This document shows positions 27,801-34,057 of a DNA stretch of 64,000 nucleotides, piece by piece. The stretch comes from Aradus depressus. Its lineage: Eukaryota > Arthropoda > Insecta > Hemiptera > Aradidae. The notes beneath the pieces are model-generated. The model was not told the origin of the DNA. It did no database searches and worked only from the letters and a program-made list of their open reading frames with translations. The position numbers were made by a program, and so were the translations under genes. Location of the stretch: positions 4,289,107 to 4,353,106 of the forward strand of contig OY759225.1 of the NCBI GenBank assembly GCA_963662175.1, read 5' to 3'. The first letter of the stretch is position 1; every line of letters begins with the position of its first letter.

Positions 27801-30800
27801 CTGTTAGGTAGATCAGGCGTTTTAGGCGAAGTGGAAGAGTAGATTTCGCTGACAATAGGAATTTACTCTGCTTTATATTGGTATCTTATTTTTACTAGGA
27901 GTGAGTTGATATTGGTATCTTATTTTTACTAGGAGTGAGTTGATATTGGTATCTTATTTTTACTAGGAGTGAGTTGATATTGGTATCTTATTTTTACTAG
28001 GAGTGAGTTGATATTGGTATCTTCTTATTTAAAATTATTTTATTAAATGCAGACCAAATTTAGCAGCTTCACCTTTCTCCTTAAAGTGATTTATTTCCTA
28101 ACATCTTTTAAACTGTTCTAGGATATAGACTACATCATCTGGACCGGGGATCTTCCTCCACACGACGTATGGAACCAGACCCGGGACGAGAATCTGATGA
28201 TCCTGAAGGTGACAGTGGCTCAGATGACACAGACGTTCCCTGGGGTACCCATCTTCCCAGCCTTGGGTAACCATGAAGCAGCTCCGGTTAATAGGTAGAT
28301 ACCATCAACTCAAACTCTTCAACAATATTGTCCCAATAGTGCGTAGTAAAAAACCAATTTATTTATTGTCTAATTTCACAAAAATATTTACATAAAGGGT
28401 ACCAATTTTGACTTACGCCTTCATCAGCACAAAGTTCAAATGTGGCATTTAAGTTTGCTAAGTCGTTATATTTATACAATCCTCAGATCATCTGAAATTA
28501 TCTGAGACTGTGAAGCCCTTAACATTAAATTTACGAAAATTTAGCCTGAAAAAATTTACTGTAAATAAATTTCTATTATTACTCTGTTTTTTGTAAATTG
28601 TTTGAGAAAAATGTTAAAGGAATTTTAAAAATAATGTTTTGAATCATATCGACATAACAATTATTTATATCCACTATTTAAATAATGAAACAGGTACCAT
28701 TTTTTATTATATTCGTGATAATGAATTTACTGGTATTTTTATTATTATTATTATATTTATTTTTCAGTTTTCCACCGCCATTTGTTCAGAGTGAGTATGC
28801 CATCAACTGGCTGTACGATGAATTGGATGTCCAATGGCGGAAGTGGCTTCCTTCGAGTGTGTCGAGGACAGTTCGACGTGGGGCTTTCTACTCGGTACTT
28901 GTCCGGCCTGGCTTCAGGATCATATCCCTCAATATGAACTATTGTAACAATAAGAACTGGTATGGCACATTTATTATTTATATTTGTAATCCTTTTTAAA
29001 ATATATATTAAAATTAGGTATAATATCTGTTAAGACCCGAAATACAATGATTGTATTAAGACAATCGGGTATGAAGCACGTTAATACACGAACCAACCAA
29101 TAAGGTATGTGTGGGAGGGGCGACACCATGAGTAAAGTGTCTTTATTTGGGACCTTGGCCTGTAGAGGTCACTGCGACCATAGTTAACTAGATCACCTGA
29201 CCAGTCGAGTCAAGTCTGGACATCTGTGCAGAAGTGCCCTCAGCCCTTGCTGGAAATATTAGTCAAGAAGCCCTACAAGACGGACCTTCATCCCAGCTGT
29301 ACTGTGACCAGACAAGAAACGTCCTGACGTCTTCACATTACGACCGCCCACCTCCAACGTCGAGACGTCTCCACTTTACGACCGCCCCCACCCCCAGTAC
29401 CTTTTAGTATATTTTGTTTTACAATTTTTTAGATTTAATTTGTTTTATTATCAGTTAGTTCAATTTCTTGATTTTGCTTTGTTTCCATTTATTATTATTT
29501 TGTTTTTACTAACTTATTTATCATAACTTATAAGTTAACCTTTTCTTTCATAGAGTAATTTATCTTCTATCGGCCGAGGCCCTTAAATTTTTTATCAGAG
29601 AGGTGAAAAAACCTTAAGCACTTAAGGATGGGACGTTAAGCGATGGTCCCGAGTCTGTGCGATGTCAGGCACTCGTTAAAGAACCCTACCTTAGGTGAAT
29701 ACAAATTTAGGGTAGGCAACATTTAGGACTCCCAAAATAGAGCCGGGCTCATGTCTGAGCCTCTGGTAGTAGGCGATGTGACCTCGTAGTTAGAGCCCGG
29801 GCATGAGTCATAATAACTAACTAATATTGTCATCTACCAACTGTATACACCAGTTTTATGACATCCTGAGTCAAATTTAAATTAGCTATGTCCCTCATAT
29901 TTGTAGTACATATTTGAACCATCTTTTTATGTTTTTAAATTAAATTCAATAAACTTAGTATAAATTTGTTAAGCTAGCTTGTCAAAAAAATACTGTATGA
30001 GTTTCATACATAAAATTTCGGATTCCCACAGTAGAATAGAGCTCTTCTCCACCAGAGCGACGAAAGAGCGCTCTGATGAGTCACAATAGCTAATTAACCT
30101 TATATCATTTAATTGTAGCAGGTAATAACATTTTTTATTTTTTTTTTTATTTTTTTTTTTTTTTTAGGTGGCTCATATTGAACAGTACTGATCCAGCGAA
30201 AGAACTTCAGTGGTTCATATATGAACTGCAGAGTGCTGAATTTTCTGGTGAAAAAGTTCATGTGATCGGTCATATTCCTCCTGGTCATTCAGATTGCCTC
30301 AAGATCTGGAGTAGGAATTACTATTCTATTATCAACAGGTGTGTCTAGCCTGTTATTTTATAGTCAAATTTTAGCTAACCTGTTTTGTTATTCTAGCGGA
30401 GGCGTTGCCAACCATGCGTCCGCAATGTTTGTCTAAGAAACCGTATTTAATTTCACATAAATTTGAAATTGTACGCAGCAAAAGAGTCTGTATCCATGTT
30501 TACTTTCTTGTAACCGTTGCAAAAATTTGAGGTCCGAGTGCCCTAAAAAGTTTGTTACAAAATTTTCATTCGGTAATGTGTCATCAGTTTTGAAATAGGA
30601 CCAATAATTTCAGATGAAGATGTCCCATGTGCTAACTTAGATCTGACTAGGTTTTGGCCGAAATCAGAGAAAAATTAAGATCTCTTTATTTCAGGGTTTG
30701 ACTACATTTTTAAACCCCGATGTAAAAGGAGGGTGTTATAAATTTGAAGCCTTTGTCTGTGTGTGTCTGTCTGTGACAGATTTCAAAACGTTTTTTTTTT

Positions 30801-33800
30801 TTTGTTTCAAAAGCTGGTATTTGTTAGATGGTTCTTAGCCATGTTTGTTGGAAATCAGGTATGCCGTTTTCAAGATGTTCAGGTTTCATCAGAGCCTGTG
30901 CAGGGATCTCGGCCTCTATTACAGCTAGGGGCTTGGAGTTTGAGCTCAAATGTTTATAAAGCCAAGCCCCTCCCCTCTAAGCCCTTAAAGTCCTCCCTTT
31001 TGTGTGAAAGTTGTAAGCATTATTCTTACATGGAATCTGTTTGAACATGTCCGATATTTATATATTTTTTTTATTATTTTTTTTTTTTTTCAGGTACGAA
31101 AATACGATTACAGCCCAATTCTTTGGACACACTCACTTTGATGAATTTCAAATATTTTATGACAAAGAGGACATGAGCCGAGCAGTCAGTGTTGCGTACG
31201 TTGGTCCATCTGTAACCCCATACACGGATCTGAATCCTGGGTACCGGGTTTACTATGTCGATGGGGATCACCAACATTCTACCAGGGTAAACAAATATAT
31301 ATTTATATATAATTATATATACGAAATTAACAGGATTTCAAGGATGCCTCAATCTTAGAATATAGGCTATATGGCATCTCGAAATTTTGAAACATAAAAT
31401 TAATGCTTGCTTATTAATGTTTGATGCAACATTCGTAAAATTTCAATCGAGCATTCTTCTAAGACCGGTTCAAACAAAAGTTGTGGCAATCCAAAATTTT
31501 GAAGAGGGGGTTGTGGGGGGTCATAAAAGGATTGCCGGGCGGTTTCAAAACTGCCATGTTGAGCTCAGTAGACACTGAGCTACCGCCGCCCTCTGTAGAT
31601 GTGGATTGGGGAGAACGCGGAAATTATGAGTTTAGGTTGATCAGGTGAGCAAGTTCAGGGGGTTGGGAAACCAGGATATTCCATCAACCGGAATTCAGTC
31701 TAAAGCAAATTTTAAATATAATATATTTGATTTTTGTTAAAAGTGTTTGTTTCTCTTTAAATATAATTTGTTAATATATTTTTCAGGCAGTAGTTGATCA
31801 TGAGACGTGGGTGATGAACCTTCGCGATGCGAACCGCTACGACTACCCTATATGGTACAAGGAGTACACTACTCGACTCGCCTACCAGATGCCCTCCCTG
31901 GTACCCCAGGAGTGGGACAACTATTTGTACAAACTGGCTGAGAATGATACATATTTTCAAACATATTATAAGTATGTTGATTTTTTTCTTTTTATAAATT
32001 TGTATTCACAACTGTTTAAATAATATAAACAATAAGCAAATGTAGAGGGCGCCGGTAGCTCAGTGGTATGCGTGCTTGCCTTCTGAGCAAGATACTGGGT
32101 TTGAAACCCGACCGAGGCCCTTTGTTTATTTTATCTGGGAGGTAAAATAAACTTAAGCACGCCGTCCTTCGGATGGGACTTTAAGGGATAGTCCCGAACC
32201 TGTACGATGTCAGATACTCGTTAAAGATCCCTGCCCTAGATGAATAAAAATGTAGGGTAGGCAAAATTTAGGACTCCAATAGTAGAGTCGGGCTCATGTC
32301 CACCAGAGTGACGAAAGAACGCTCTGGTAGTAGGCGATATGACTTCATAGTTAAAGCCCAGTCGCACTCATTTATAACAAGTTACTGTCACTTCTGCTAC
32401 TAAGGAGATCTCTAGGCCATTGGCGCTTAAGGCGTCGTTTAGAAACTCGGACTAGAGGATTACTTTGGAAACTAAGGGAGGAAAATACCCTTTTTTATCT
32501 AGATTTAGCTACTTCGGTGATGGAGGGAATGCTGAGGTCTGTATGGTGGATCTTGTTGGAAACATAGTTAGGAGCATTGGCTATTGAACAAAGGATGCGC
32601 TGATGATTGGAAGCCTTGACAGAACCCCAGAGTTTAAGTCCGTAGATACACATCGGTTTCAACATTTCCTTGTATATAAATAGTTTTATTTTCAAAGTTA
32701 ATTTAGATGTTTTGTCTAGTTGTCATAGTAACAGTTTGTAGCTTTTGTTCATTTCTTGTCTTGTGTCAGAGTTTCATGTGATTCAAGTAGAAGGCCTAGA
32801 TAGCCGACATAAACTTTTGAAGGGATGGGATTATTGTTAAGGTATACTGAAGGGCAGGTTATTTGCGACGGAGAGTAAAGACGATGTGAACTGACTTCTT
32901 GTCGTTCACCTTCACTCTCAGGACTGAAGGGATGTTCTTGGAGGTGTCTGGATGATAGGACTGGGTCGGGATCAGAAGAGATAATACGAGCAGCAGTCAT
33001 CTGCAAAGGTCTGGCTGCAGTTGTGTTGATGTCAAATAATTTACTATTAACGTCGTCCATCCCTTATGTTTATCGGTTTTCCGGAATTATAACTCTTCTC
33101 TAGATAGTGATTTGTGTACGAATAGTGTTTGAAAGGGAATGAATAAATTACTTTTTAATCCTGTGGGAAAGAAAACAACATTTTTAATATTCTCTCTGGT
33201 TTACATTCTGGGGCGGCTAATACATACTGACAAGAGGGCGCCGGTAGCTCAGTGGTATGCATGCCTGCTTACTGAGCTCAAGATCGCGGGTACAAGACCC
33301 GCCCGAGGCTCTTAGGTTTTTTATCTGGGAGCTGAAAGAAACCTTGAGTATACCGTCCTTTGGATGGGACGTTAAGCGATGGTCCCTAGCCAGGTACTCG
33401 TTAAAGACCCCTACCCTAGGTGAATAAAAATTAAGGGTAGACAAAATTTAGGACTCCCATAGTGGAGTCATACTAAACTAAACCCATTCTTAATTACATA
33501 GGACATGGGTCCTTAACAAGAAAGAGGGGTTCTTTATACAGTTAATATTTGTAAATATATAAACAGGAAAGAAGGAGTTATTGATGAAAATATGAACATA
33601 TGGTGGGAAAATGTTGTTAGTTGTCGAATAGTTAGCAATTCAGGTTTGATATATCGATATTATAAATAAATTTGAATGTGTTGTATCCAAAAGAATAAAA
33701 TCATTTCTTCTTTTTTTCGGGGGGAACTCTTTTTTTTTTGCGATGTGGATCTTTGCAAAAATTTACTTACAACTAAATTGGAAAACAAAAAAATACTCTG

Positions 33801-34057
33801 AAGCCTCAATAATGTTTTCTATTTTTTTCAGACATTATTGGAAAAATTCACCTGTACGACCTTCTTGTGATGCTGAATGTAAAAAAAGAATGTTATGCGA
33901 CCTTCGTTCGGGTCGTTCACACGATCGAAAATCACTTTGTCAAGAATTGGAAAGTCGGATAGATGGACAAGGAAAAACAGGCTGGGGAGCCTGGTTGTAC
34001 AACTCGATAGCAATCTCGTATGTAACCTCAACGGACAGTCCACAGACTGAAACGTAG
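3777..34057 (+). CDS. SMPD1: Acid sphingomyelinase (sphingomyelin phosphodiesterase), 12 coding exons
   Basis: The enzyme hydrolyses sphingomyelin to ceramide and phosphocholine in lysosomes or after secretion. Twelve exons with GT-AG borders join in phase to 2100 nt, 699 residues plus stop (human SMPD1 is about 630). A signal peptide occupies residues 1-24. A saposin B domain spans about 137-217, with paired cysteines at CSAC, FCVNF, VCEG and IC...DAC. A proline-rich linker follows. The metallophosphoesterase domain shows DTH (about 257-259), GD (329-330), GNHE (369-372), a histidine pair in HIPPGH (477-482) and GHTH (510-513), the metal-binding set of the family. The C-terminal cysteine-rich region ends in an unremarkable tail. 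Introns are very long and filled with transposons. Exon joins are my reading of splice signals; the domain content makes the identity secure. Confidence 0.93.
3881..4163 (-). repeat. SINE copy, diverged
   Basis: Nearly full-length on the minus strand, with the head degraded to GCTACTGGCCTCAG on the + strand. It lies 25 bp inside intron 1 of the sphingomyelinase gene. Confidence 0.8.
4714..4743 (-). ncRNA. Hammerhead-like core, left arm of fold-back
   Basis: Minus strand reads CTGAAGA, a degraded stem II, then GAAACTACTC. Core boxes are present but the short stem III is broken, so this one is probably inactive. Confidence 0.3.
4895..5135 (-). repeat. Dispersed repeat family R3
   Basis: On the minus strand it opens with CCCCGACGCAAAAGGAGGGG and runs through a GTCTGTCTGTGGCATCGTAG-like segment and a TCATCAGAGCCTGTG segment. 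Related copies lie at 5395-5640, 30695-31010 and 35955-36265. It is noncoding. Confidence 0.7.
5175..5204 (+). ncRNA. Hammerhead-like core, right arm of fold-back
   Basis: The order is CTGAAGA, a stem II that can pair GGTAG with CTATC, GAAA, then GTACC. Apart from one base in stem III the secondary structure fits the hammerhead pattern. Confidence 0.45.
5395..5640 (+). repeat. Dispersed repeat R3, second copy
   Basis: It opens with a short CTGT microsatellite, then follows the R3 order through GAACCGATTTC and TCATC/CATCAGAGCCTGTG to the GAGCTCAAATGTTTA segment. A trailing piece near 5790 carries the TCGGGGGTTTTTAAAATT end. Confidence 0.65.
5941..6113 (+). CDS. SMPD1: Acid sphingomyelinase coding exon 2
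   Basis: The acceptor is AATGTTCAG at 5932-5940 and the donor AAG|GTAGGC. A Met codon at 5967 lies inside it, but the frame is open back to the acceptor and joins exon 1 in phase, so 5967 is unlikely to be the true start. It encodes a short acidic spacer before the saposin domain. Confidence 0.8.
6158..6181 (-). repeat. SINE head fragment
   Basis: Only the reverse complement of the tRNA-like head survives (CTGAGCTACCGGCGCCC). Confidence 0.6.
6752..6912 (+). pseudogene. hAT transposase C-terminal (dimerisation) fragment
   Basis: The frame reads LDTALRIF, then [15 protein letters not shown] and [14 protein letters not shown], which is the conserved C-terminal dimerisation block of hAT transposases and ZMYM1-like proteins. 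About 50 residues remain. The catalytic region upstream is gone. Confidence 0.75.
7318..7552. repeat. Long palindrome within the hAT element
   Basis: About 105 bp on each side are reverse complements around a short spacer near 7425-7445. The arms include AATCTAGAGATCATAAGTG and its complement, and the outer part AAGGTTGAATGCG with CGCATTCAACCTT. A poly-T run near 7379 and a poly-A run near 7470 pair with each other. Confidence 0.85.
7760..7855 (-). repeat. R1 repeat fragment
   Basis: The minus strand carries the end segment of family R1 (TTTAGTATGAGGATT ... AATTAATTCGTG). Confidence 0.55.
7856..8048. repeat. 37-bp minisatellite, five units
   Basis: Units start at 7856, 7893, 7930, 7967 and 8004 with exact 37-bp spacing and only three or so substitutions. 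Each unit contains CCTCC and GGAGG separated by CCCTAA, so every unit can form a small hairpin. Confidence 0.95.
8190..8830 (-). repeat. Dispersed repeat R2 with short basic ORF
   Basis: The block matches 41755-42185 over two stretches, with about 170 bp (near 8420-8590) absent from the other copy. On the minus strand both copies keep an open frame (here ending at 8162, Met at 8389) rich in Lys and Arg, with phrases [12 protein letters not shown] and FSRKIY.VDLDYA in common. The family is unknown to me. A TGACGTCA palindrome sits at about 8630. Confidence 0.7.
8835..9550 (+). repeat. R1 repeat, longest copy
   Basis: Four to five degenerate subrepeats follow one another. Each contains ATAACTnCC, ATGAATnTAT, AAATTTnATATG and a G-rich segment (a ten-base G run near 9370). 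The end segment GCGCAAACG...AAAGTTAATTGATTAATTC matches the ends of the copies at 11265 and 19255. Confidence 0.8.
9551..9956. other. Unassigned intron sequence
   Basis: I see no gene or repeat beyond a poly-T run at 9577. Confidence 0.4.
9961..10100 (+). repeat. SINE, 3' half only
   Basis: The copy begins in the TGAATAAA segment of the body and runs to the tail; the final part is diverged. Confidence 0.75.
10365..10697 (+). repeat. SINE, full length
   Basis: This is the best + strand copy: A box GGTAGCTCAGTGG, B box GGTTCGAAACC about 35 bp later, then the body. ATAAAAATG flanks both ends approximately, a probable target duplication. Confidence 0.9.
10698..11264. other. Unassigned intron sequence
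   Basis: AT-rich. A short segment near 10924-10965 resembles the beginning of R1 in reverse. No exon is supported here. Confidence 0.4.
11265..11440 (-). repeat. R1 repeat copy with long poly-C tract
   Basis: This is an inverted copy of the segment at 9380-9545. The G-rich part of R1 has expanded into a C homopolymer of about 24 bases on the + strand near 11415-11437. Confidence 0.8.
11847..12239. repeat. Duplicated 65-bp segment flanking SINE debris
   Basis: A segment ending in TTTGTTAAAACTGATACGAC and ATATATCCGG occurs at 11847-11910 and again at 12172-12239. Between the copies are two partial minus-strand SINE bodies (about 11910-11965 and 12010-12150). This could be a local duplication or an unusually long target duplication. 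Confidence 0.7.
12623..12803 (+). CDS. SMPD1: Acid sphingomyelinase coding exon 3
   Basis: Acceptor TTATGTTGCAG, donor GCAG|GTAATG. It encodes the helical stretch before and the first cysteine pair (CSAC) of the saposin B domain. It ends after one base of a glycine codon. Confidence 0.92.
13107..13360 (-). repeat. SINE, diverged
   Basis: Body and head remain on the minus strand but with many substitutions. An AT-rich stretch without features lies on both sides. Confidence 0.7.
13361..13943. other. Unassigned intron sequence
   Basis: Nothing recognisable apart from AT-rich runs. Confidence 0.4.
13977..14004 (-). ncRNA. Hammerhead-like core (left arm)
   Basis: Minus strand: CTGACGA, stem II GGC-GTAA-GCC, GAAA, then CTGGTA. 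Stem III would be ACT/GGT, with one wobble pair, and UA as the cleavage dinucleotide. Confidence 0.5.
14597..14624 (+). ncRNA. Hammerhead-like core (right arm)
   Basis: Plus strand: CTGACGA, a stem II with GGC...GCT, GAAA, then the palindrome ACCGGT and A. Stem III is perfect, stem II has a G-U pair. Confidence 0.5.
14771..14904 (+). CDS. SMPD1: Acid sphingomyelinase coding exon 4
   Basis: Acceptor TTTTTGTTGATAG, donor GG|GTAAGC. It encodes the middle of the saposin domain with FCVNF and VCEG cysteines. Phase is 0 at the end. Confidence 0.93.
15119..15283 (+). CDS. SMPD1: Acid sphingomyelinase coding exon 5
   Basis: Acceptor TTTGTCTAG, donor ACG|GTAAGT. It encodes the last saposin cysteines (IC and DAC) and the proline-rich linker. 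The following intron is 11.2 kb and hosts the BEL/Pao element. Confidence 0.93.
15605..15676 (+). repeat. SINE 3' fragment
   Basis: Only the last 70 bp of the SINE remain, from GAGCGCTCTGGTAG to the CATGTGTCATAA end. Confidence 0.75.
15790..15868 (-). repeat. SINE, severely 5'-truncated, with 13-bp TSD
   Basis: Only about 79 bp of the 3' end and a tail of three AACCT units were inserted. ACATATTTGTAGT flanks both sides, a clear target duplication, so the short length reflects incomplete reverse transcription and not later deletion. Confidence 0.88.
15882..16524. other. Unassigned intron sequence
   Basis: AT-rich. No exon, RNA or repeat is supported. Confidence 0.4.
16567..16596 (-). ncRNA. 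Hammerhead-like core in a half fold-back
   Basis: Minus strand: CTGAAGA, a perfect stem II GGTA-GTAA-TACC, GAAA, then ATACTC. If the A after GAAA is a mutated G, stem III AGT/ACT would be restored. The surrounding TTCACAAAATATA is the arm seen at 4665. Confidence 0.42.
16698..16893 (-). repeat. SINE body
   Basis: The tRNA head is missing and an internal piece of the body is deleted. Confidence 0.75.
17054..17163 (+). pseudogene. MADF-domain-like coding fragment
   Basis: One + frame reads [21 protein letters not shown] followed closely by REAWREI. This is the start of a MADF (Myb/SANT-like in Adf-1) domain: LI.LVR, L.D..H..Y, EAW..I. A stop lies just upstream after Met-Ser-Glu and the frame ends at a run of TA repeats. 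MADF proteins accompany PIF/Harbinger transposons and are also host transcription factors; here it looks like a transposon relic. The GC-rich flank at 16905-17040 would fit a terminal region. Confidence 0.5.
17165..17600. other. Unassigned intron sequence
   Basis: No feature recognised. Confidence 0.4.
17611..17775 (-). repeat. SINE, internally deleted
   Basis: Both ends of the SINE survive on the minus strand but the middle of the body is absent. Confidence 0.7.
18009..18057 (+). repeat. SINE 3' fragment
   Basis: About 50 bp of the tail-side end, directly left of the pogo-like MITE. Confidence 0.55.
18063..18634. mobile_element. Non-autonomous pogo/Tigger-like element
   Basis: The left end GAGTAGACTCCCGCTAAT and the right end (reverse complement CAGTAGAGTCCCACTAATTC) are inverted repeats, with CCGTCCGGAT near both inner edges. 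TA dinucleotides flank it at 18061-18062 and 18635-18636. The CAGT...GTCCC type end is typical of pogo/Tigger elements of the Tc1/mariner superfamily. I find no transposase motif inside. Confidence 0.7.
18940..19125 (-). repeat. SINE body
   Basis: Body without tRNA head, minus strand, ending in the TCGTTTC region where homology breaks off. Confidence 0.72.
19255..19405 (+). repeat. R1 repeat fragment
   Basis: Matches the final segment of R1 (AAATTTAGTATGAGG to AATTCAATAATTCGTG). The BEL/Pao element inserted right behind it. Confidence 0.65.
19416..19985 (-). repeat. BEL/Pao 3' LTR
   Basis: 570 bp, matching 25814-26383 end to end. Minus-strand ends are TGTTAGCGCAACA and TATTTATTAACA. Confidence 0.95.
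20029..25257 (-). CDS. BEL/Pao Gag-Pol polyprotein
   Basis: About 1742 residues if started at Met codon 25257 (MASEEADVN); the frame is open 39 codons further up but that part is AT-driven. In order: a Gag-like DUF1759 region ([16 protein letters not shown]), two Cys/His knuckles (CPYC...[11 protein letters not shown]), an aspartic protease with [10 protein letters not shown], reverse transcriptase with YMDDI, an RNase H region, an integrase zinc finger (CDICYKF) and core with DFAGPF and LSDCGSNF, and a C-terminal DUF5641-type domain ending in [15 protein letters not shown]. No env frame is present. All expected domains are intact and there is no stop or frameshift, so the element may be active. 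Confidence 0.95.
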   Translation of the reverse strand: MASEEADVNVAAFSDSRTIILRRKLYSLCQDIKSIREQGRAAKVDNSQTNLFQAMFSDLSNLRSELNFTNEALETYFVNAQKGEDYPTDRDSLILSNSKRYIYEILMIHMELCPPPRPARERAATPTQNISVINDTRSRLPKINIPNFSGELTDWPHFKDVFISLIHDEPTLSKTDKFYYLISSLNGEARSLLKSIPVTEANYDLAWKTLMARYDKKRFLATAFLDKLLSFKSHPEVSENYKLFLSHVGDSMEAFQLLKIPHEAEFILFHLAIQCLDQRTREMFESKHVKEEFPRCNDLLEFVRNRQQILKLSSSKPGKSSCPKVTKTHNKSSSVFLTTKRASKPSDVRTSKCPYCKLSGHDLTKCPNFLNLSPSQRFHFVKTFKGCKYHLTSGHTTDECKFKIRCLICQSLHHSLLHFSTNTLVEDTRPPSMGTPSGTSKSILTFRGNSFDVPAQQILLSTATVFITDVRGCFHPIRALIDSGAQSSLVTSDCARRLRLTVANDSHQISSVGDLSVPSLGTTFFEMKSIHRKAPLLGVRATVVTKITSDLPSIAVPEIIIRKINPSIKLADLNFGLPRPIDCLLGADIYYKILEGRPIPIIGTDLATIKTSLGWIVTGAYSVDFESFPRPSVLTLTTIPFIHRQLERFWELEEPSIGVVTDPEEELCEEHFARTHRRLTSGRYVVALPFKSPSPLLSDSRSQALKRFYNLEKKLLRNPTLRREYITFMEEYLSLGHMEIASFPGKYIIPHHGILKETSSTTKLRAVFDASMSSSISTGSLNQHLFVGPKLQLDIADIMLNFRLHRIVFVTDICKMYRQILINEPDRLYQHIYWRSDPADDVKEYELCTLTYGMSCSPYLALRVLKQLTLDEGHHFIHASKVLREDVYMDDIITGASSIDEALSLQQQLIDLLMKGNFELRKWASNSESVLKAVPEKFHERSISLSKGEDCVFKVLGVQWNAQSDEFSYNITTPRPQCTKRGVLSAIARIFDPLGYLTPVIFLAKLMLQNIWKIGLGWDDPLPTEVKLDWENFMMEVPQLVSIRLSRFIPVKHSNDCQFVGFCDASEKGFSAIIYIRTVTDDNVQIFLLKAKSKLAPIKPLSIPRLELCGALLLAKLFSSLKKFRDRISINQIFFFTDSAIVLGWLHTPPHLLKTFVANRIVEILQLIPEVSWRHVGTLDNPADAASRGLRPSQILRNDLWWNGPSWLQLPVHDWPKIERFCSRTTVLPELRGGIIATLSSKAVPDLVSWIENFSSFMKLLRTVSYVRRFIQNTRNSNLCGPLTLRELNAAETTCIRLIQNCYLPNAIHSGDEDYASINLRGLTPFLDPLGLLRVGGRLQQSPLPEGMKHPIILPHHSHLSRLIIRHYHHLYLHAGLNQLHALIRQRFWILSARRLIRQELFRCDICYKFSAKPAEALMGSLPTCRFEAGRTFINVGVDFAGPFSIRESRRRNAPVSKSYLCLFVCMTTKALHLELVSDLSTASFMATLDRFISRRGLPTKILSDCGSNFVGAARHLSDMQKWLHKKSVQEDLSSHLLTRGVEWVFNPPYSPNFGGIWEAGVKCVKNHFKRVLNDTAFTFEELTTLFARIEAILNSRPLCALTSDPTDLDILTPGHFLIGTALTTRPEVDFTDSPENRLTRWQLVQQRVQHYWQRWRNEYLTTLQQRPKWFRTTYHPHVGDLVLLWDKHSSPAQWPRGRITDVFPGPDGIVRVVSVHTLKGIFKRPLSKCVPLIPQSGDSEK
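25378..25813 (-). other. BEL/Pao 5' leader
   Basis: Noncoding leader between the 5' LTR and gag on the minus strand. It begins with the putative primer-binding site and is AT-rich thereafter. Confidence 0.7.
25814..26383 (-). repeat. BEL/Pao 5' LTR
   Basis: 570 bp, end-to-end match to 19416-19985. Confidence 0.95.
26475..26702 (+). CDS. SMPD1: Acid sphingomyelinase coding exon 6
   Basis: Acceptor TTGTCCTAG, donor CCT|GTAAGT, phase 0 at both ends. It holds the first metal-binding motif of the phosphoesterase domain ([10 protein letters not shown]) and a cysteine-rich loop (CKEPLCC). It starts only 87 bp after the BEL/Pao target duplication. Confidence 0.95.
26703..27271. other. Unassigned intron sequence
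   Basis: No exon or recognised repeat. Confidence 0.4.
27272..27874 (-). mobile_element. 5'-truncated jockey-like LINE remnant
   Basis: On the minus strand this holds the end of a jockey-type ORF2 and its 3' UTR, closing with a poly-A (poly-T on + near 27273-27282). The coding part is split over two frames: [17 protein letters not shown] near 27790-27840 and [20 protein letters not shown] near 27650-27710. These match the C-terminal region of jockey polymerases, related to the intact copy at the end of the window. It stops at 27504. Confidence 0.75.
27875..28024. repeat. 34-bp minisatellite, four and a half units
   Basis: Units beginning ATATTGGTATCTTATTTTTA start at 27875, 27909, 27943 and 27977 with no visible mismatch. 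The array begins where the LINE remnant ends. Confidence 0.93.
28122..28294 (+). CDS. SMPD1: Acid sphingomyelinase coding exon 7
   Basis: Acceptor ACTGTTCTAG, donor ATAG|GTAGAT. It encodes motifs WTGD and ALGNHE of the metallophosphoesterase fold. It ends after two bases of a serine codon. Confidence 0.95.
28363..28560. repeat. Partial fold-back repeat
   Basis: One arm of the 13944-14662 family is present (TTGTCTAATTTCACAAAAAT). It includes a decayed hammerhead-like core at 28398-28427 on the minus strand (CTGATGA kept, GAAA lost) and the shared inner TCTGAGACTGTG segment. Confidence 0.6.
28768..28959 (+). CDS. SMPD1: Acid sphingomyelinase coding exon 8
   Basis: Acceptor ATTTTTCAG, donor CTG|GTATGG. 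It encodes the region from PPPFVQSEY to [10 protein letters not shown]. Confidence 0.95.
29030..29567. other. Unassigned intron sequence, possible solo LTR
   Basis: A GC-rich block (about 29040-29400) starting TGTTAAGACCCG and containing two near copies of TTACGACCGCCC could be a solo LTR, but I find no matching end or target duplication. Confidence 0.25.
29568..29820 (+). repeat. SINE, 5'-truncated
   Basis: It starts just after the B box (CGGCCGAGGCCCTT) and runs to the tail, with a small deletion around the hairpin-like GAGCGCTCTGG segment. Confidence 0.82.
30007..30095 (+). repeat. SINE 3' fragment
   Basis: Tail-side 90 bp with diverged end. Confidence 0.65.
30168..30338 (+). CDS. SMPD1: Acid sphingomyelinase coding exon 9
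   Basis: The acceptor has a long poly-T tract before TTTAG; the donor is ACAG|GTGTGT. It carries the HIPPGH metal/substrate motif. Confidence 0.95.
30695..31010 (+). repeat. Dispersed repeat R3 copy
   Basis: Begins TTTTTAAACCCCGATG, contains GTCTGTGTGTGTCTGTCTGTG and the TCATCAGAGCCTGTG segment. Confidence 0.7.
31094..31286 (+). CDS. SMPD1: Acid sphingomyelinase coding exon 10
   Basis: Acceptor poly-T then CAG, donor AGG|GTAAAC. It carries the conserved GHTH motif and the [11 protein letters not shown] stretch. Confidence 0.95.
31530..31593 (-). repeat. SINE head fragment
   Basis: Reverse complement of the tRNA-like head; only box A and the B-box region remain. Confidence 0.55.
31787..31971 (+). 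CDS. SMPD1: Acid sphingomyelinase coding exon 11
   Basis: Acceptor ATTTTTCAG, donor TAA|GTATGT. It encodes the WVMNL...[10 protein letters not shown] segment. It ends after two bases of a lysine codon. Confidence 0.94.
32046..32375 (+). repeat. SINE, full length
   Basis: Head GGGCGCCGGTAGCTCAGTGG through to GCCCAGTCGCACTCAT. The tail is mutated. Confidence 0.88.
32380..33060 (-). pseudogene. Decayed jockey-like LINE ORF2 fragment
   Basis: Two minus-strand frames carry jockey polymerase debris. 32749-33060 includes [16 protein letters not shown] and [15 protein letters not shown] followed by VGYLG, which parallels the post-YADD region of the intact LINE at 63640-63900. 32495-32695 has [20 protein letters not shown]. 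The reading frame is broken at least twice and the catalytic YADD is lost. Confidence 0.78.
33232..33472 (+). repeat. SINE, 3'-truncated
   Basis: Good head (A and B boxes present) and body, ending at the GTGGAGTCAT segment. Confidence 0.85.
33832..34057 (+). CDS. SMPD1: Acid sphingomyelinase terminal exon 12
   Basis: Acceptor TTTTTTTCAG. It encodes HYW, the [11 protein letters not shown] cysteine cluster typical of the family C-terminus, and a tail ending at the TAG at 34055. The first AATAAA downstream is at about 34381, which would give a 3' UTR near 330-350 nt. Confidence 0.95.

Noticed and set aside
29040..29560. Solo LTR
   Set aside because: A TG start and a possible CA end exist, but no target duplication or second copy could be found in the window.
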